A stretch of 64,000 bases of DNA, from the NCBI GenBank assembly GCA_020635855.1, contig JACJYZ010000002.1:1426001-1490000 (forward strand), read 5' to 3'. This document shows, in pieces, positions 8,594 through 17,330 of the stretch (positions are counted from its first letter, which is position 1; the number at the start of each line of letters is the position of its first letter). The position numbers were made by a program, and so were the translations under genes. Source of the stretch: Flavobacteriales bacterium (lineage in GTDB: Bacteria; Bacteroidota; Bacteroidia; JACJYZ01). The notes under the pieces are model-generated. The model saw only the letters and a list, made by a program, of their open reading frames with translations. It ran no database searches and was not told the DNA's origin.

Positions 8594-9646
8594 ATGGTGC
8601 GTAAAAAGAAATCTTCTGTTCGGCGTTGGGTAATGCTTGTCCTCCTTGCGGTAGTCACAATAACTGCATGGAAGGGATATTCCCTCTACCACCGGATTTT
8701 TAGTCCGAATGTAGCCATCACCGAAGGCCAGAGCCCCCTTATTTACATACATACCGGAGCACAGTTTAGTGAGGTCAGGCAAATGCTGGTGGATGGCGGT
8801 TGGATAAAAGATGAAGCCTCATTTCTGTGGGTGGCGCGTTTGAAAAAATACGATCAGCTGGTGAAGCCCGGTCGTTATCGCCTTAAAAAGGGTATGAGCA
8901 ATGAGGAACTTGTGAACATGCTTCGTAGCGGCAACCAGGAGCCTTTGAGGGTGAGCTTCAACAATATTCATACGCCCGAACAACTGGCCGGTATATTGGG
9001 GCATTCATTGGAGCCCGATTCCCTGGACTTTCTCAAAGGGTTGAAAGGCAATAAAGGGCTTGCTGGTAAAGGTATTCACTGGGGTCAAGCCTTTTTTACC
9101 TGCTTTCCAAATTCCTATGACTTTTATTGGACAACTGACGTGGAAAAGTTTTTGTCCATCATGCTTAAGCATTATCTTCAATTTTGGACGGATGAGCGTG
9201 TGAATAAGGCTGAGGCCATGGGTTTCTCTGTGAAAGAAGTAACCATACTGGCATCCATCGTGGAAATGGAATCCTGGAAGAGGGACGAGCAACCCACGGT
9301 GGCCGGGGTGTATATCAACCGGTTGAAAACAGGTATGCGGTTGCAGGCAGATCCTACCGTGATCTATGCCGTTGGGGATTTTTCCATTCGTCGGGTGAAC
9401 AGCAACCACCTGGATATCGATTCCCCTTACAATACTTACAGGTATTCAGGACTTCCGCCAGGCCCCATATGCCTTCCTTCACAGGATGCGCTGAAAAGTG
9501 TGTTGAATTATAAGAAACACGACTATTACTATTTCTGTGCGAAAGAAGATCTTTCCGGGTATCATGTGTTTTCCAAAACCTACGATCAGCATTTGCAGAA
9601 CAGGCGGAGGTACCAGCAGGCCCTTGATCGGATGAATATCCACTGA
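8594..9646 (+). CDS. mltG: endolytic murein transglycosylase MltG (YceG)
   Basis: MltG cleaves nascent glycan strands in the periplasm and is thought to release them from synthesis. A single N-terminal membrane segment (VMLVLLAVVTITAWKGYSLY) anchors it. A LysM-like region follows (YRLKKGMSNEELVNML). The catalytic domain carries ILASIVEMES with the expected glutamate at about E224, then GVYINRLKTGMRLQADPTVIYA, YNTYRYSGLPPGPICLPS and a C-terminal FSKTYDQHLQN, all family signatures. At 350 residues it is normal in length. It begins immediately after the cytochrome stop codon (TAA-ATG), so it is surely co-transcribed. Confidence 0.96.
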   Translation: MVRKKKSSVRRWVMLVLLAVVTITAWKGYSLYHRIFSPNVAITEGQSPLIYIHTGAQFSEVRQMLVDGGWIKDEASFLWVARLKKYDQLVKPGRYRLKKGMSNEELVNMLRSGNQEPLRVSFNNIHTPEQLAGILGHSLEPDSLDFLKGLKGNKGLAGKGIHWGQAFFTCFPNSYDFYWTTDVEKFLSIMLKHYLQFWTDERVNKAEAMGFSVKEVTILASIVEMESWKRDEQPTVAGVYINRLKTGMRLQADPTVIYAVGDFSIRRVNSNHLDIDSPYNTYRYSGLPPGPICLPSQDALKSVLNYKKHDYYYFCAKEDLSGYHVFSKTYDQHLQNRRRYQQALDRMNIH

Positions 9647-9673
9647 GTTTTTATAAGCTCGATTAATTCTGCG

Positions 9674-11929
9674 TTGCAGGGTTGGCTGGAGCCGTGGGGT
9701 TTTGTAAATTTGTTTTGTCCCTCCTCTGAAATCAGAATTTTCCGGATTGTGTTTGATATACGGACTGCCATATCGTTGATCAATCGAATTCCATGGCGTT
9801 TTCGCGCATGGGGGATTGCCCTGGCCTTTTGGCTGGGAGCGATTGATGCATCCATGGCCACCCACATCATAGGAGGTGAGATCTACTATGAATGTCAGGG
9901 CAACGATATCTACAAGATCTACCTGAAGGTCTACCGCGACTGTTACAATGGGGTCCCGTATTTTGACAACCCGGCTCTCCTGAATATTTTCGATGCGAAC
10001 AACAACCTGATTAAAACGATCAACATGCCGCTGAATCAGGGGTCGGTACATCAATTGCAAACAGAAGTAAGCAATCCTTGCGTCAATCCACCAACCGCTG
10101 TGTGTGTCGAGGCTGCCGAATATGTGATTACGGAAACACTTCCTCCCATACCAGGTGGCTACCAGTTGGCCTACCAGCGTTGCTGTCGCAATCAGACCAT
10201 TAGTAATCTGGTAGGACCCGGACAAACCGGAGCTACTTATTATACTGCCATTCTTGACACGGGTGTGGTTGTTTGTAATTCGGCACCTCATTTCAATGAA
10301 TATCCACCTGTATTTGTTTGTAAAGACGAAGTGCTGGAGTTCGATCATTCAGCTACTGACCCTGACGGAGATTCGCTGGTGTATGAATTATGCATTCCTT
10401 ACGATGGTGCGAGCTACACCGATCCGTTCGGGAATAACCCCATCAACCCGCCACCTTATAAGAATGTCACATTCAGTTCGCCCTATTCCCTTCAGGATCC
10501 GATGGGGGGTACACCTTTGACCATAGATCCCGTGACAGGATTTCTTACCGGTATCCCCGGCAAGCTGGGGCAGTTTGTGGTGGGGATCTGTGTAAAAGAG
10601 TACAGGGATGGTGTGTTGATAGGTATTAATAAGCGGGATTTTCAGTTCAATGTGATGTATTGCGAACCCAACGTGTCGGTCTCCATTCCTGAAAACGTAA
10701 CGCAGTGCGGCGATCAACGGGTTTATTTCAACAATACAAGCAAAGGCGCCTTCAGTTATTTCTGGGATTTTGGAGATTTGACTTCCGACTCGGATACATC
10801 CGAAGATGTGTCTCCCCATTATGATTATCCTGGTCCCGGCGATTATCAGGTACAACTGATCGTTAACAAGGGCGAAACCTGCTCGGATACAGCCACGGCA
10901 ACCATTTCTATTTTTCCGGCTGTGCATGCCAACTTCGGGTTTAACCTGCCGTGCCTCAGTTATGCATCCGTCTTCTCAGACTCATCCTGGATCTTCGGGA
11001 ATGAGCCGATCCAGACATGGAGTTGGACTTTCGGTGACGGTACCACATCGGATCAGCCCGATCCTGTTCATACATATGAAAATGATGGAGTATACCCCGT
11101 TTTGCTGGAAGTGGTGTCAAAAGACGGTTGCCGGTCCTTGGTGCGAAAAACCATGTACGTTTATCCGGATCCCGATCCGGAATTTATGCCTTCGGTGGCA
11201 ACCGGATGCATCCCCCTTTCGGTAGGGTTCTTGCCGACCGACTCACTTGATCCGTTAGCTAGCTATTATTGGGATTTCGGCGATGGTGAACAATCAACAG
11301 ATAGGTTTCCATCACACGTGTATACCGATCCCGGATCTTATGATATCAGTCTGAAAATGGTCACCCGTCAGGGGTGTACGGATTCACTGAAGAAAAAGGC
11401 ATTGTTGAAAATATACCCCGTGCCTGAAGCAAAGTATACGGTGGATACATACGAGCAGGATATCATGCATCCCGAATTTTCATTTACCGATCAATCGTTC
11501 AACGCCATTGAATGGTATTGGGCCTTCGGTGATGGGGATTCCTCTGAAGTGACCAACCCCATCCATGTTTACAATGATACCGGTTGGTTTGATGTGTCTC
11601 TGATGGTGGAAGATGCAAGGGGGTGTCGTGATACCACATGGGATAAGGTCTATATAGAACCGGTGGTGAGTTTTTATGTGCCGAATGTTTTTACGCCCAA
11701 TGATGATGGTAAGAATGATGTGTTTCATGTTTACGGGGAATACATCAAAGAATTTCATATGCTGATTTTTGATCGCTGGGGCAATGTGATCTTTGAAACG
11801 AACAACATGAATCAGGGATGGGAAGCGGGAGAAGGTGTTCCTGAAGATGTATATGTATACAAGATCGATTACGTCGATGCCCTGGGAGTGCAAAAATACC
11901 GTGTAGGTTCTGTGACCCTCGTTCGTTAG
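9674..11929 (+). CDS. secreted PKD-repeat surface protein with gliding-type C-terminal domain
   Basis: This is a cell-surface protein exported by T9SS. A signal peptide (WRFRAWGIALAFWLGAIDASMA) leads into a conserved N-terminal domain starting ATHIIGGEIYYECQGNDIYKIYL, common in large Bacteroidota adhesins. At least four PKD domains follow (SYFWDFGD, WSWTFGDG, YYWDFGDG, WYWAFGDG). The end is a CHU_C/gliding-motility type C-terminal domain (NVFTPNDDGKNDVFHV, LIFDRWGNVIFETN). There is no ATG before the signal peptide: the frame opens at TTG 9674, and GTG 9749 or TTG 9776 are likelier starts. The stop overlaps the convergent gene by 4 nt. A ligand cannot be predicted. Confidence 0.9.
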   Translation: MQGWLEPWGFVNLFCPSSEIRIFRIVFDIRTAISLINRIPWRFRAWGIALAFWLGAIDASMATHIIGGEIYYECQGNDIYKIYLKVYRDCYNGVPYFDNPALLNIFDANNNLIKTINMPLNQGSVHQLQTEVSNPCVNPPTAVCVEAAEYVITETLPPIPGGYQLAYQRCCRNQTISNLVGPGQTGATYYTAILDTGVVVCNSAPHFNEYPPVFVCKDEVLEFDHSATDPDGDSLVYELCIPYDGASYTDPFGNNPINPPPYKNVTFSSPYSLQDPMGGTPLTIDPVTGFLTGIPGKLGQFVVGICVKEYRDGVLIGINKRDFQFNVMYCEPNVSVSIPENVTQCGDQRVYFNNTSKGAFSYFWDFGDLTSDSDTSEDVSPHYDYPGPGDYQVQLIVNKGETCSDTATATISIFPAVHANFGFNLPCLSYASVFSDSSWIFGNEPIQTWSWTFGDGTTSDQPDPVHTYENDGVYPVLLEVVSKDGCRSLVRKTMYVYPDPDPEFMPSVATGCIPLSVGFLPTDSLDPLASYYWDFGDGEQSTDRFPSHVYTDPGSYDISLKMVTRQGCTDSLKKKALLKIYPVPEAKYTVDTYEQDIMHPEFSFTDQSFNAIEWYWAFGDGDSSEVTNPIHVYNDTGWFDVSLMVEDARGCRDTTWDKVYIEPVVSFYVPNVFTPNDDGKNDVFHVYGEYIKEFHMLIFDRWGNVIFETNNMNQGWEAGEGVPEDVYVYKIDYVDALGVQKYRVGSVTLVR

Positions 11930-12452
11930 CGCCTGGCTCGCTTTCTTGCCTGTGTTTTAGCGCTGATGGGTGGGTTGTACCGGGTGGGGGTCACTTGCAA
12001 CATATCTGCCAGAATAGCAAGATCTGTTTTGGCATCCTCAAGGTTGTCAAGCCGCTTAATGGCAAGTTTTTTCGAATGGTTTTGGTTGAGCAGGGTGATG
12101 TCAAAGTATTCATCTCGGGTGATCAATTGTGACTGTCCCCGGCTGAAGGTGGATTGTGTGTCGGCGCCCTGGATGATAACGACAAAAGGATATTCCTCCA
12201 GGGACATCCAGTTCCCGAATTTAAGCCCCAACAATCCGGTGAATCGTCGATAGGCTTTGTTTTCAACGTTGATCTCTGTTCCTCCCCGAAGAAATACAAC
12301 CACCAGCCTAACAGCAAGAAACTGATTCCTGCCATGTTTCCTGTTGCAAGACCAATCAAGCCACCTGCCAGAAATATGGATCCGCCGGTGCGTGCTGCGG
12401 TAGGGAGTACATAACCCGTGGAAAGATCCAGTGTTTTCTTCTTCTTCTCCAA
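11926..12452 (-). pseudogene. small membrane protein with an internal frameshift
   Basis: Two overlapping minus-strand frames make one protein. The first (from 12452) reads MEKKKKTLDLSTGY, then two hydrophobic segments (GGSIFLAGGLIGLATGNMAG and ISFLLLGWWLYFF). The second frame then continues naturally with RGGTEINVENKAYRRFTGLLG to the stop at 11926. The switch lies near 12286-12296, where one missing base would join the frames at about 160 residues. It may be a true mutation or a sequencing/assembly error. The start lies 7 nt after the DUF1835 stop, so both share a transcript. Function unknown. Confidence 0.7.
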
Positions 12453-12459
12453 TGTTTGT

Positions 12460-13275
12460 TTATTTCTTGTGTTTCGTTTTTTCCTTCACGCGGTTGTAAA
12501 TGGATTTCACCTGGAGGTCTCCATATCCGTAAATGGCTTCTTTGCTTTGAAACAGTCTGAATACAGATTCAAATCCCAGTTCGGGGTTGCGTTCAAGTAT
12601 TTCAGTAATCACCTGTTCCGGGCGTCCGGGCTTCCCGTTTTGAGGTAAACGGGCAAGGTGGGCTTCAACGGCAGGTTCCAGGAACTGTAACTTGTTTCCC
12701 ATTTGCTTTGCCAGTTTTTCCATTTGGTTCCGGTCTTCGGTCTGATAGGCGCCCCACAAATCAGCTAAGCCTTTTACGGTTTTCGAAGGAAGAGATATTC
12801 TTTCATTCAGCAGTACCGGCAAATGTTCCGGTACCACGCAAGAAAACTGATATGGATTCTGATGTTCGGGTCTCACCAGGAATACATGAGGTTCTGGTTT
12901 GATCTTGCACAGGAGTGAGCAGGCGAACCACATGTTGACCTGGCAGAACAGATCGTCTTCAAACCACATGTTTACTTCCACGCCGGGAGGAATGGTAGCA
13001 ATTTTGAGCAACTCCGGCTTTGCGTTCCTTTCATATTCTTCCGGTGATACACTGTATTCTTCATGAAGAAAGGCGGCACGTGCTTTGAAGAAATCATCCA
13101 GGTCACCATCAGGTGTCGGCCCAACGACCAGGCATTCCCTCATCACGATGTAACGACCGACAATTTCGTCAGGGAAATATTCCTTTAGCACATCTCCGTT
13201 CAGGATATGGTATATGTTATCTGCAGAATCTTGCATGCTTTTTTCCAATAGCCGGAACATGTTGTCTCCGGTCAA
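12460..13275 (-). CDS. DUF1835 domain-containing protein
   Basis: The N-terminal part (IYHILNGDVLKEYFPDEI, RECLVVGP, DDFFKARAAFLHEEY, VNMWFEDDLFCQVNMWFACSLL) fits the DUF1835 family, whose function is not established. A C-terminal region of charged helices follows (RPEQVITEILERNPELGFESVFRLFQSKEAIYGYGDLQ). There is no signal peptide. Several in-frame ATGs are near the start; 13236 (MQDSADNIYHIL) is as plausible as 13275. It is upstream of, and probably co-transcribed with, the frameshifted membrane protein. Confidence 0.78.
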   Translation of the reverse strand: MTGDNMFRLLEKSMQDSADNIYHILNGDVLKEYFPDEIVGRYIVMRECLVVGPTPDGDLDDFFKARAAFLHEEYSVSPEEYERNAKPELLKIATIPPGVEVNMWFEDDLFCQVNMWFACSLLCKIKPEPHVFLVRPEHQNPYQFSCVVPEHLPVLLNERISLPSKTVKGLADLWGAYQTEDRNQMEKLAKQMGNKLQFLEPAVEAHLARLPQNGKPGRPEQVITEILERNPELGFESVFRLFQSKEAIYGYGDLQVKSIYNRVKEKTKHKK

Positions 13276-13331
13276 AAATAGAACAATCCCCGAATGTGAA
13301 TGTGTCTTTATCCATAAGTAAGGTCAAAAGG

Positions 13332-13360
13332 AAAAAAGAAAAGCCGCCATGCATGGCGGC
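13332..13360 (-). terminator. terminator downstream of tRNA-Pro
   Basis: The inverted repeat GCCGCC-ATGCAT-GGCGGC lies 13 nt past the tRNA 3' end and on the minus strand is followed by a T-rich tract (TTTTCTTTTTT). T5 also follows on the plus side, so it could act on both strands. Confidence 0.8.
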
Positions 13361-13373
13361 TTTTTGTTGCCAG

Positions 13374-13448
13374 TCGGGGTGAGTGGATTCGAACCACCGA
13401 CCACACGCCCCCCAGACGTGTACTCTAACCTGGCTGAGCTACACCCCG
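13374..13448 (-). tRNA. tRNA-Pro (anticodon GGG)
   Basis: The minus strand folds as a 75-nt cloverleaf. The acceptor stem pairs CGGGGTG with CACCCCG, discriminator A. The anticodon loop CTGGGGG sits on stem CACGT/GCGTG, giving anticodon GGG (proline, CCC/CCU codons). The T-loop GTTCGAATC is canonical. CCA is not encoded. Confidence 0.95.
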
Positions 13449-13497
13449 AATTTGTTGAATCTCTGGCAGTTTTTTACTGTTGGGGATTCCGGGGATG

Positions 13498-13505
13498 CAA
13501 AAATA
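13498..13505 (-). promoter_or_regulatory. -7 box of the tRNA-Pro promoter
   Basis: The minus strand reads TATTTTTG, fitting TAnnTTTG, 49 nt upstream of the tRNA 5' end. The -33 element is not clear. Confidence 0.45.
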
Positions 13506-13678
13506 GAAATATTTCCTTACCGATGGAATAAATATCCACGTTGAGGTATTGACAAAAAAGGAAAGAGCAACATGTTGTTTGTGCGGTGTCATTCGTTTTG
13601 CTGATAGATACGTCGGGTACATTCAAATATTCGTACCTTTAAACACCGGTTTCATTGGTTGCCTGAAACTTTTAGTAT

Positions 13679-14422
13679 ATGAGCTTTTCACTATCCTGTT
13701 TGATCGTAGAGGATGAGCCTTCGTCATCCGATACCCTCCAAGCCTACCTTGCGCTTGAATACCCCGAAATTACAAAGATTCAAACCGCCGCTTCCATTGA
13801 AGAAGCGCTTCAAAAGCAAGCGACGTATCATCCCAATTTGATTTTTCTAGATATAGAATTGCCCGATGGAACCGGGTTTGATTTTTTACGGAAAGTGAAA
13901 AGAAGGGATTTTGAAGTGGTTTTTATTACAGGCCACGACAATTACGCCATCCAGGCAATACGTTTTGCGGCCATCGATTATCTGTTGAAACCTATTCTGA
14001 CGGAAGATCTGATCAATGCGATGGATTCGGTGTTCTCGGCGCTCGATAAGAAGGACCGCATGAATCGCCTTGAGCTTTTGTTGCAAAATCCCAATGAGAG
14101 CAGAAGGATCGCGCTTCCTCAAAAAAATGAATATATCCTCGTGGCCGTGTCAGACATCATGTACTGTGAGGCCGATGGTCCGTATACCCGCTTCATATTG
14201 AATGATGGCAAGATGCTGATGGTGTCCAAAGGCCTGAGGGAATATGACCCGCTCTTGTCTGAATCCAACTTTTTCAGGGTGCATAAGTCATACCTCGTTA
14301 ACCGGAAATACATCAAAAAGGTGGTGCGCAGCGACGGGGGATACCTCGTGATGGAAAATGACAATCAGGTGCCTATTTCCAAATTGAAAAAGGATGAGGT
14401 GTTTGCAAGTTTGGGTTTATAG
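13679..14422 (+). CDS. LytTR-family response regulator
   Basis: This 247-residue two-domain transcription regulator has an N-terminal receiver domain (CLIVEDEP, phospho-acceptor D58 in LIFLDIELPDG, then T in FITGHDN and K in YLLKPI) and a C-terminal LytTR DNA-binding domain (VSDIMYCEADGPYTRFIL, FFRVHKSYLVNRKYI). In Bacteroidota such regulators usually pair with a YehU/LytS-type histidine kinase, but no kinase gene is next to it here. A near-match to the -7 box (TACCTTTA, 13635) lies upstream. Its targets are unknown. Confidence 0.94.
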   Translation: MSFSLSCLIVEDEPSSSDTLQAYLALEYPEITKIQTAASIEEALQKQATYHPNLIFLDIELPDGTGFDFLRKVKRRDFEVVFITGHDNYAIQAIRFAAIDYLLKPILTEDLINAMDSVFSALDKKDRMNRLELLLQNPNESRRIALPQKNEYILVAVSDIMYCEADGPYTRFILNDGKMLMVSKGLREYDPLLSESNFFRVHKSYLVNRKYIKKVVRSDGGYLVMENDNQVPISKLKKDEVFASLGL

Positions 14423-14460
14423 CCGGAGAATACCGGATATGCGTTGGGAAAATTCTGCAA

Positions 14461-14850
14461 TCAGAATTCTTCTACCGCAATGACCTTGAACGGCAGTGTG
14501 AGAACATCCTTGTAGTCTTCCGCTGCCTCCAGCATGGCTTCATCATCTTCTTCGTAGTACCACTTCACCACTACATTTTTACCGTCTTTGTAAAGGTCTT
14601 CAAGGGGTCTGAAAATGTCCAGTATCATCTTAAATGAGTTGGAGTTGATGTACTCCAAACGTAGGTTCAGTGTAGTGGTATCTGCAGGACTGGTGGCATA
14701 TTCCTTCAGCCATTTTACCAGTGGTGCAAAAAATTCATGAGCTGCTTCCGGTATGGACCTCCCGCTGATTTCCAGTATGCCCGCCTGGGCATTGAATAAT
14801 ACGGTCGGGCTGTTAACAGTTCCTTGAATTTGTAGTGTTTCCATAGTCAA
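14461..14850 (-). CDS. siaC: SiaC family regulatory phosphoprotein (DUF1987)
   Basis: This 129-residue protein matches the SiaC/DUF1987 pattern: ILEISGRSIPEAAHEFFAPLVKWLKEYA, LNLRLEYINSNSFKMILDIF and VVVKWYYEEDDEAMLEAAEDY. In Pseudomonas, SiaC is phosphorylated by a kinase and dephosphorylated by a phosphatase and tunes c-di-GMP signalling; whether that holds here is unknown. The conserved STxSSK-like site corresponds to the NSNSFK segment. It is convergent with the LytTR gene and follows the small membrane protein at 14911 on the same strand, perhaps in one transcript. Confidence 0.85.
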   Translation of the reverse strand: MTMETLQIQGTVNSPTVLFNAQAGILEISGRSIPEAAHEFFAPLVKWLKEYATSPADTTTLNLRLEYINSNSFKMILDIFRPLEDLYKDGKNVVVKWYYEEDDEAMLEAAEDYKDVLTLPFKVIAVEEF

Positions 14851-14910
14851 ATAATAAGTAAACCCGGAGGCAGGTCACCTGCGTCAACTCAAAGATATAA
14901 AAATACAAGA

Positions 14911-15237
14911 CTAAATTGCGACATATGAAATTGTTAGCAAAGTTGAAAAGAATTGTGCCAGAAAGGAAAAGATGTATGTGAGTAGCAGCAGGAAGAAATC
15001 CATTCTGCCCATACTGAACATCTGACTGAATACCCGATACGTTCGCATCATAAATGCCAAAAACACCAGCGCGGAAGGCATAAACAGGGTAATTATCAAC
15101 AGGGCATACACCCATCCGTGCATGGCTCCATGAATCAGTAAGGTTGCAGTTATGGCGATCAGAAGGGTGCTGCCAAAACATATCCAGGCAAAATACCTGA
15201 GCCTGATAGATGACAGTCTTGTCAATAATTTTTGCAT
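14911..15237 (-). CDS. small integral membrane protein, unknown
   Basis: This 108-residue protein has three hydrophobic segments: YFAWICFGSTLLIAITATLLI, VYALLIITLFMPSALVFLAF, and DFFLLLLTYIFSFLAQFFSTLL. The segments are joined by short basic linkers. No family is recognised. It lies 60 nt upstream of siaC on the same strand, and SiaC proteins often work with membrane partners, so a functional link is possible but unproven. Confidence 0.65.
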   Translation of the reverse strand: MQKLLTRLSSIRLRYFAWICFGSTLLIAITATLLIHGAMHGWVYALLIITLFMPSALVFLAFMMRTYRVFSQMFSMGRMDFFLLLLTYIFSFLAQFFSTLLTISYVAI

Positions 15238-15319
15238 GGATTCAGAAACCTATTGAGCGAATCAGGGTACAATCTGCTTCGGCGAAATAAATGAATTTTG
15301 CAGAGGCTTCAAAAGTCGG

Positions 15320-17284
15320 ATGAAAATCAAAGGGCATATTCAGTTGATGTTGGGCTTGACCGATCTTGAGGAGATAGGGATGTTTCTAGGCGGGTTTGTC
15401 ATCGTTGCGGTTGCTGCCCGTCAACTTTCGGCGTACTTCAAAAAAGTTCATCTTCCCGCCATAACGGGGTTGCTACTCGTAGGTCTGTTGTCCGGACCAT
15501 TTGTATTTCGTCTTCTCTCCAGGGAATCGGTGAATAACCTCCACTTTTTGAATGATGTGGCCTTGGCATTCATTGCCTTTGCAGCGGGCTCCGAATTGTT
15601 CCTGAAAGAAATGAGGGGGCGTTTCAAAAGCATCAAATGGATGACTTTTGGTCAGTTGGTTGTGACCTTTGTTCTGGGAGCATTTGCGGTCATGTTACTT
15701 GCTTCGGAGATACCTTTCATGCAACCAATGCCGCTTCATGGACGCTTTGCCGTGGCCCTTTTATTCAGTACTATTTTTGTAGCCAGGTCTCCTGCTTCAG
15801 CCATTGCGGTGATTAATGAACTGCGGGCAAAAGGGCCGTTTACCAAAACGGTGATGGGGGTAACCGTGATCAAAGATGTGCTCGTTATTGTTCTGTTTGC
15901 GGTTTGCATGTCGTTGGCTGATGTGTTGCTAAACAACGGTACCTTCAGCTTAGGTTTCCTGGGAATACTTCTGGCCGAAATAGCAGGATCAATTTTGTTG
16001 GGTGTGTTATTGGGAAAGCTGGTAGAGTGGACACTGGCATTGAAGACGCATGCTTATGTGAAAACAACTATAATCCTGCTTTTGGGTTATGCGGTGTTCC
16101 CTGGGTCCGTATGGCTTAAACAATGGTCGGATATGAACTGGGGGGTGGAGTTTCACCTGGAGCCATTGTTGGCAGCGATTGTCGGTAGTTTCATGGTGAA
16201 TAATTATTCCAGACACCGCCTGGAGTTTGTAAAGATTATTCAGGAAGTCGGACCGACCGTGTACGTGGTGTTCTTTACACTTACAGGAGCTTCCCTTTCT
16301 ATTGATCTGTTATTGCAGGCCTGGTCGGTGGCCATTGTTTTGTTTGCAGTCAGGTTGGTGGCTCTTTTCCTGGGTGGTATGGTGGGTGGGTATTTCGGAG
16401 GAGATCCTGTCCGCCATAACTTGATTGCATGGATGCCTTATGTAACGCAAGCAGGTGTGGGACTCGGATTGGCGATGTTGGTGGCACAGGAGTACCCGGC
16501 ATGGGGCGGTCAGTTTGCTACAGTCATTATAGCGGTCATTGTTCTGAATCAGGTTGCAGGACCTCCCTTGTTCAAGTGGGCCCTGGGTTATGTGGGAGAA
16601 GATCATTCCCGCGCGGATGTACAAACATTCGATGGTCATCGTGACTGTATCATTTTCGGCCTGGAGAATCAGTCTATTGCTCTTGCGCAACAGTTGGAGC
16701 AGAACGGATGGCAGGTGAAAATTGCTACACGACTTGAAGAATACAGCCATTTCGCCGGACAGCAAATACAAATTGTGGAACTGCCTGAGCTGTCTTATGA
16801 AGCCATGGAATCCATCGGGGCCGGTAAAGCGGAAGCCATCGTGTTGATGCTTTCTGATGCGGAGAACTACCAGATTTGCGAATTGGCTTATGAGCACTTC
16901 GGAACAAAGGATATGGTGGTGAGGCTTCACTCAAGACGCTATTTCGATCCGTTTCACAAACTGGGAGCGCTGATCGTTGAACCTTCTACAGCCATTGTGA
17001 GCCTGCTTGATCATTTCGTGCGTTCGCCGCATGCCACCTCCCTGTTGTTGGGAATGAACAAAAACCAGGATACGATTGAGCTGGAGATCCGGAATGAAGA
17101 ATTACATGGCATGGCGTTAAGAAACCTTCGCCTGCCACCGGATGTGATTATCCTTTCCGTGGCACGCGCCGGCCAAATGTTGATCTCACATGGGTACACC
17201 CGTTTGAGAATGGGAGATATGGTTACACTGGTTGGAACAAAAAGCAGCCTTGATACCGTTCGTCTCCGCTTCGAAGGTGTGTGA
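15320..17284 (+). CDS. CPA2-type cation:proton antiporter with RCK domains
   Basis: This 654-residue protein combines a Na+/H+ exchanger domain of about 12 membrane segments (residues 20-430, with the family-typical ATIFVARSPASAIAVI-like stretch and ITGLLLVGLLSGP) with a TrkA-N/RCK region (CIIFGLENQSIALAQQLEQNGWQV) and a TrkA-C region at the end (LRLPPDVIILSVARAGQMLI). Such proteins exchange K+ or Na+ for H+ at the inner membrane and are gated by nucleotides bound to the RCK part. The alternative start at 15347 (MLGLTDLEEIG) fits the family equally well. It ends 46 nt before miaE. Confidence 0.9.
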   Translation: MKIKGHIQLMLGLTDLEEIGMFLGGFVIVAVAARQLSAYFKKVHLPAITGLLLVGLLSGPFVFRLLSRESVNNLHFLNDVALAFIAFAAGSELFLKEMRGRFKSIKWMTFGQLVVTFVLGAFAVMLLASEIPFMQPMPLHGRFAVALLFSTIFVARSPASAIAVINELRAKGPFTKTVMGVTVIKDVLVIVLFAVCMSLADVLLNNGTFSLGFLGILLAEIAGSILLGVLLGKLVEWTLALKTHAYVKTTIILLLGYAVFPGSVWLKQWSDMNWGVEFHLEPLLAAIVGSFMVNNYSRHRLEFVKIIQEVGPTVYVVFFTLTGASLSIDLLLQAWSVAIVLFAVRLVALFLGGMVGGYFGGDPVRHNLIAWMPYVTQAGVGLGLAMLVAQEYPAWGGQFATVIIAVIVLNQVAGPPLFKWALGYVGEDHSRADVQTFDGHRDCIIFGLENQSIALAQQLEQNGWQVKIATRLEEYSHFAGQQIQIVELPELSYEAMESIGAGKAEAIVLMLSDAENYQICELAYEHFGTKDMVVRLHSRRYFDPFHKLGALIVEPSTAIVSLLDHFVRSPHATSLLLGMNKNQDTIELEIRNEELHGMALRNLRLPPDVIILSVARAGQMLISHGYTRLRMGDMVTLVGTKSSLDTVRLRFEGV

Positions 17285-17307
17285 TCGCAGCGGTTGGCCA
17301 TTCTTGT

Positions 17308-17315
17308 TAGTTTTG
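17308..17315 (+). promoter_or_regulatory. -7 box of the miaE promoter
   Basis: TAGTTTTG fits TAnnTTTG and lies 15 nt before the miaE ATG, just after the antiporter stop. No -33 TTTG is apparent at 19-21 nt. Confidence 0.45.
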
Positions 17316-17330
17316 TGAAAAAAATGAACT

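Noticed and set aside
9479..10348. 289-codon minus frame spanning the end of mltG and the start of the PKD protein
   Set aside because: Opposite two convincing genes and without domain signals.
14450..14468. Short inverted repeat AATTCTG/CAGAATT between the LytTR and siaC genes
   Set aside because: A 7-bp AT-rich stem overlapping the siaC stop codon with no T-run; not convincing as a terminator.
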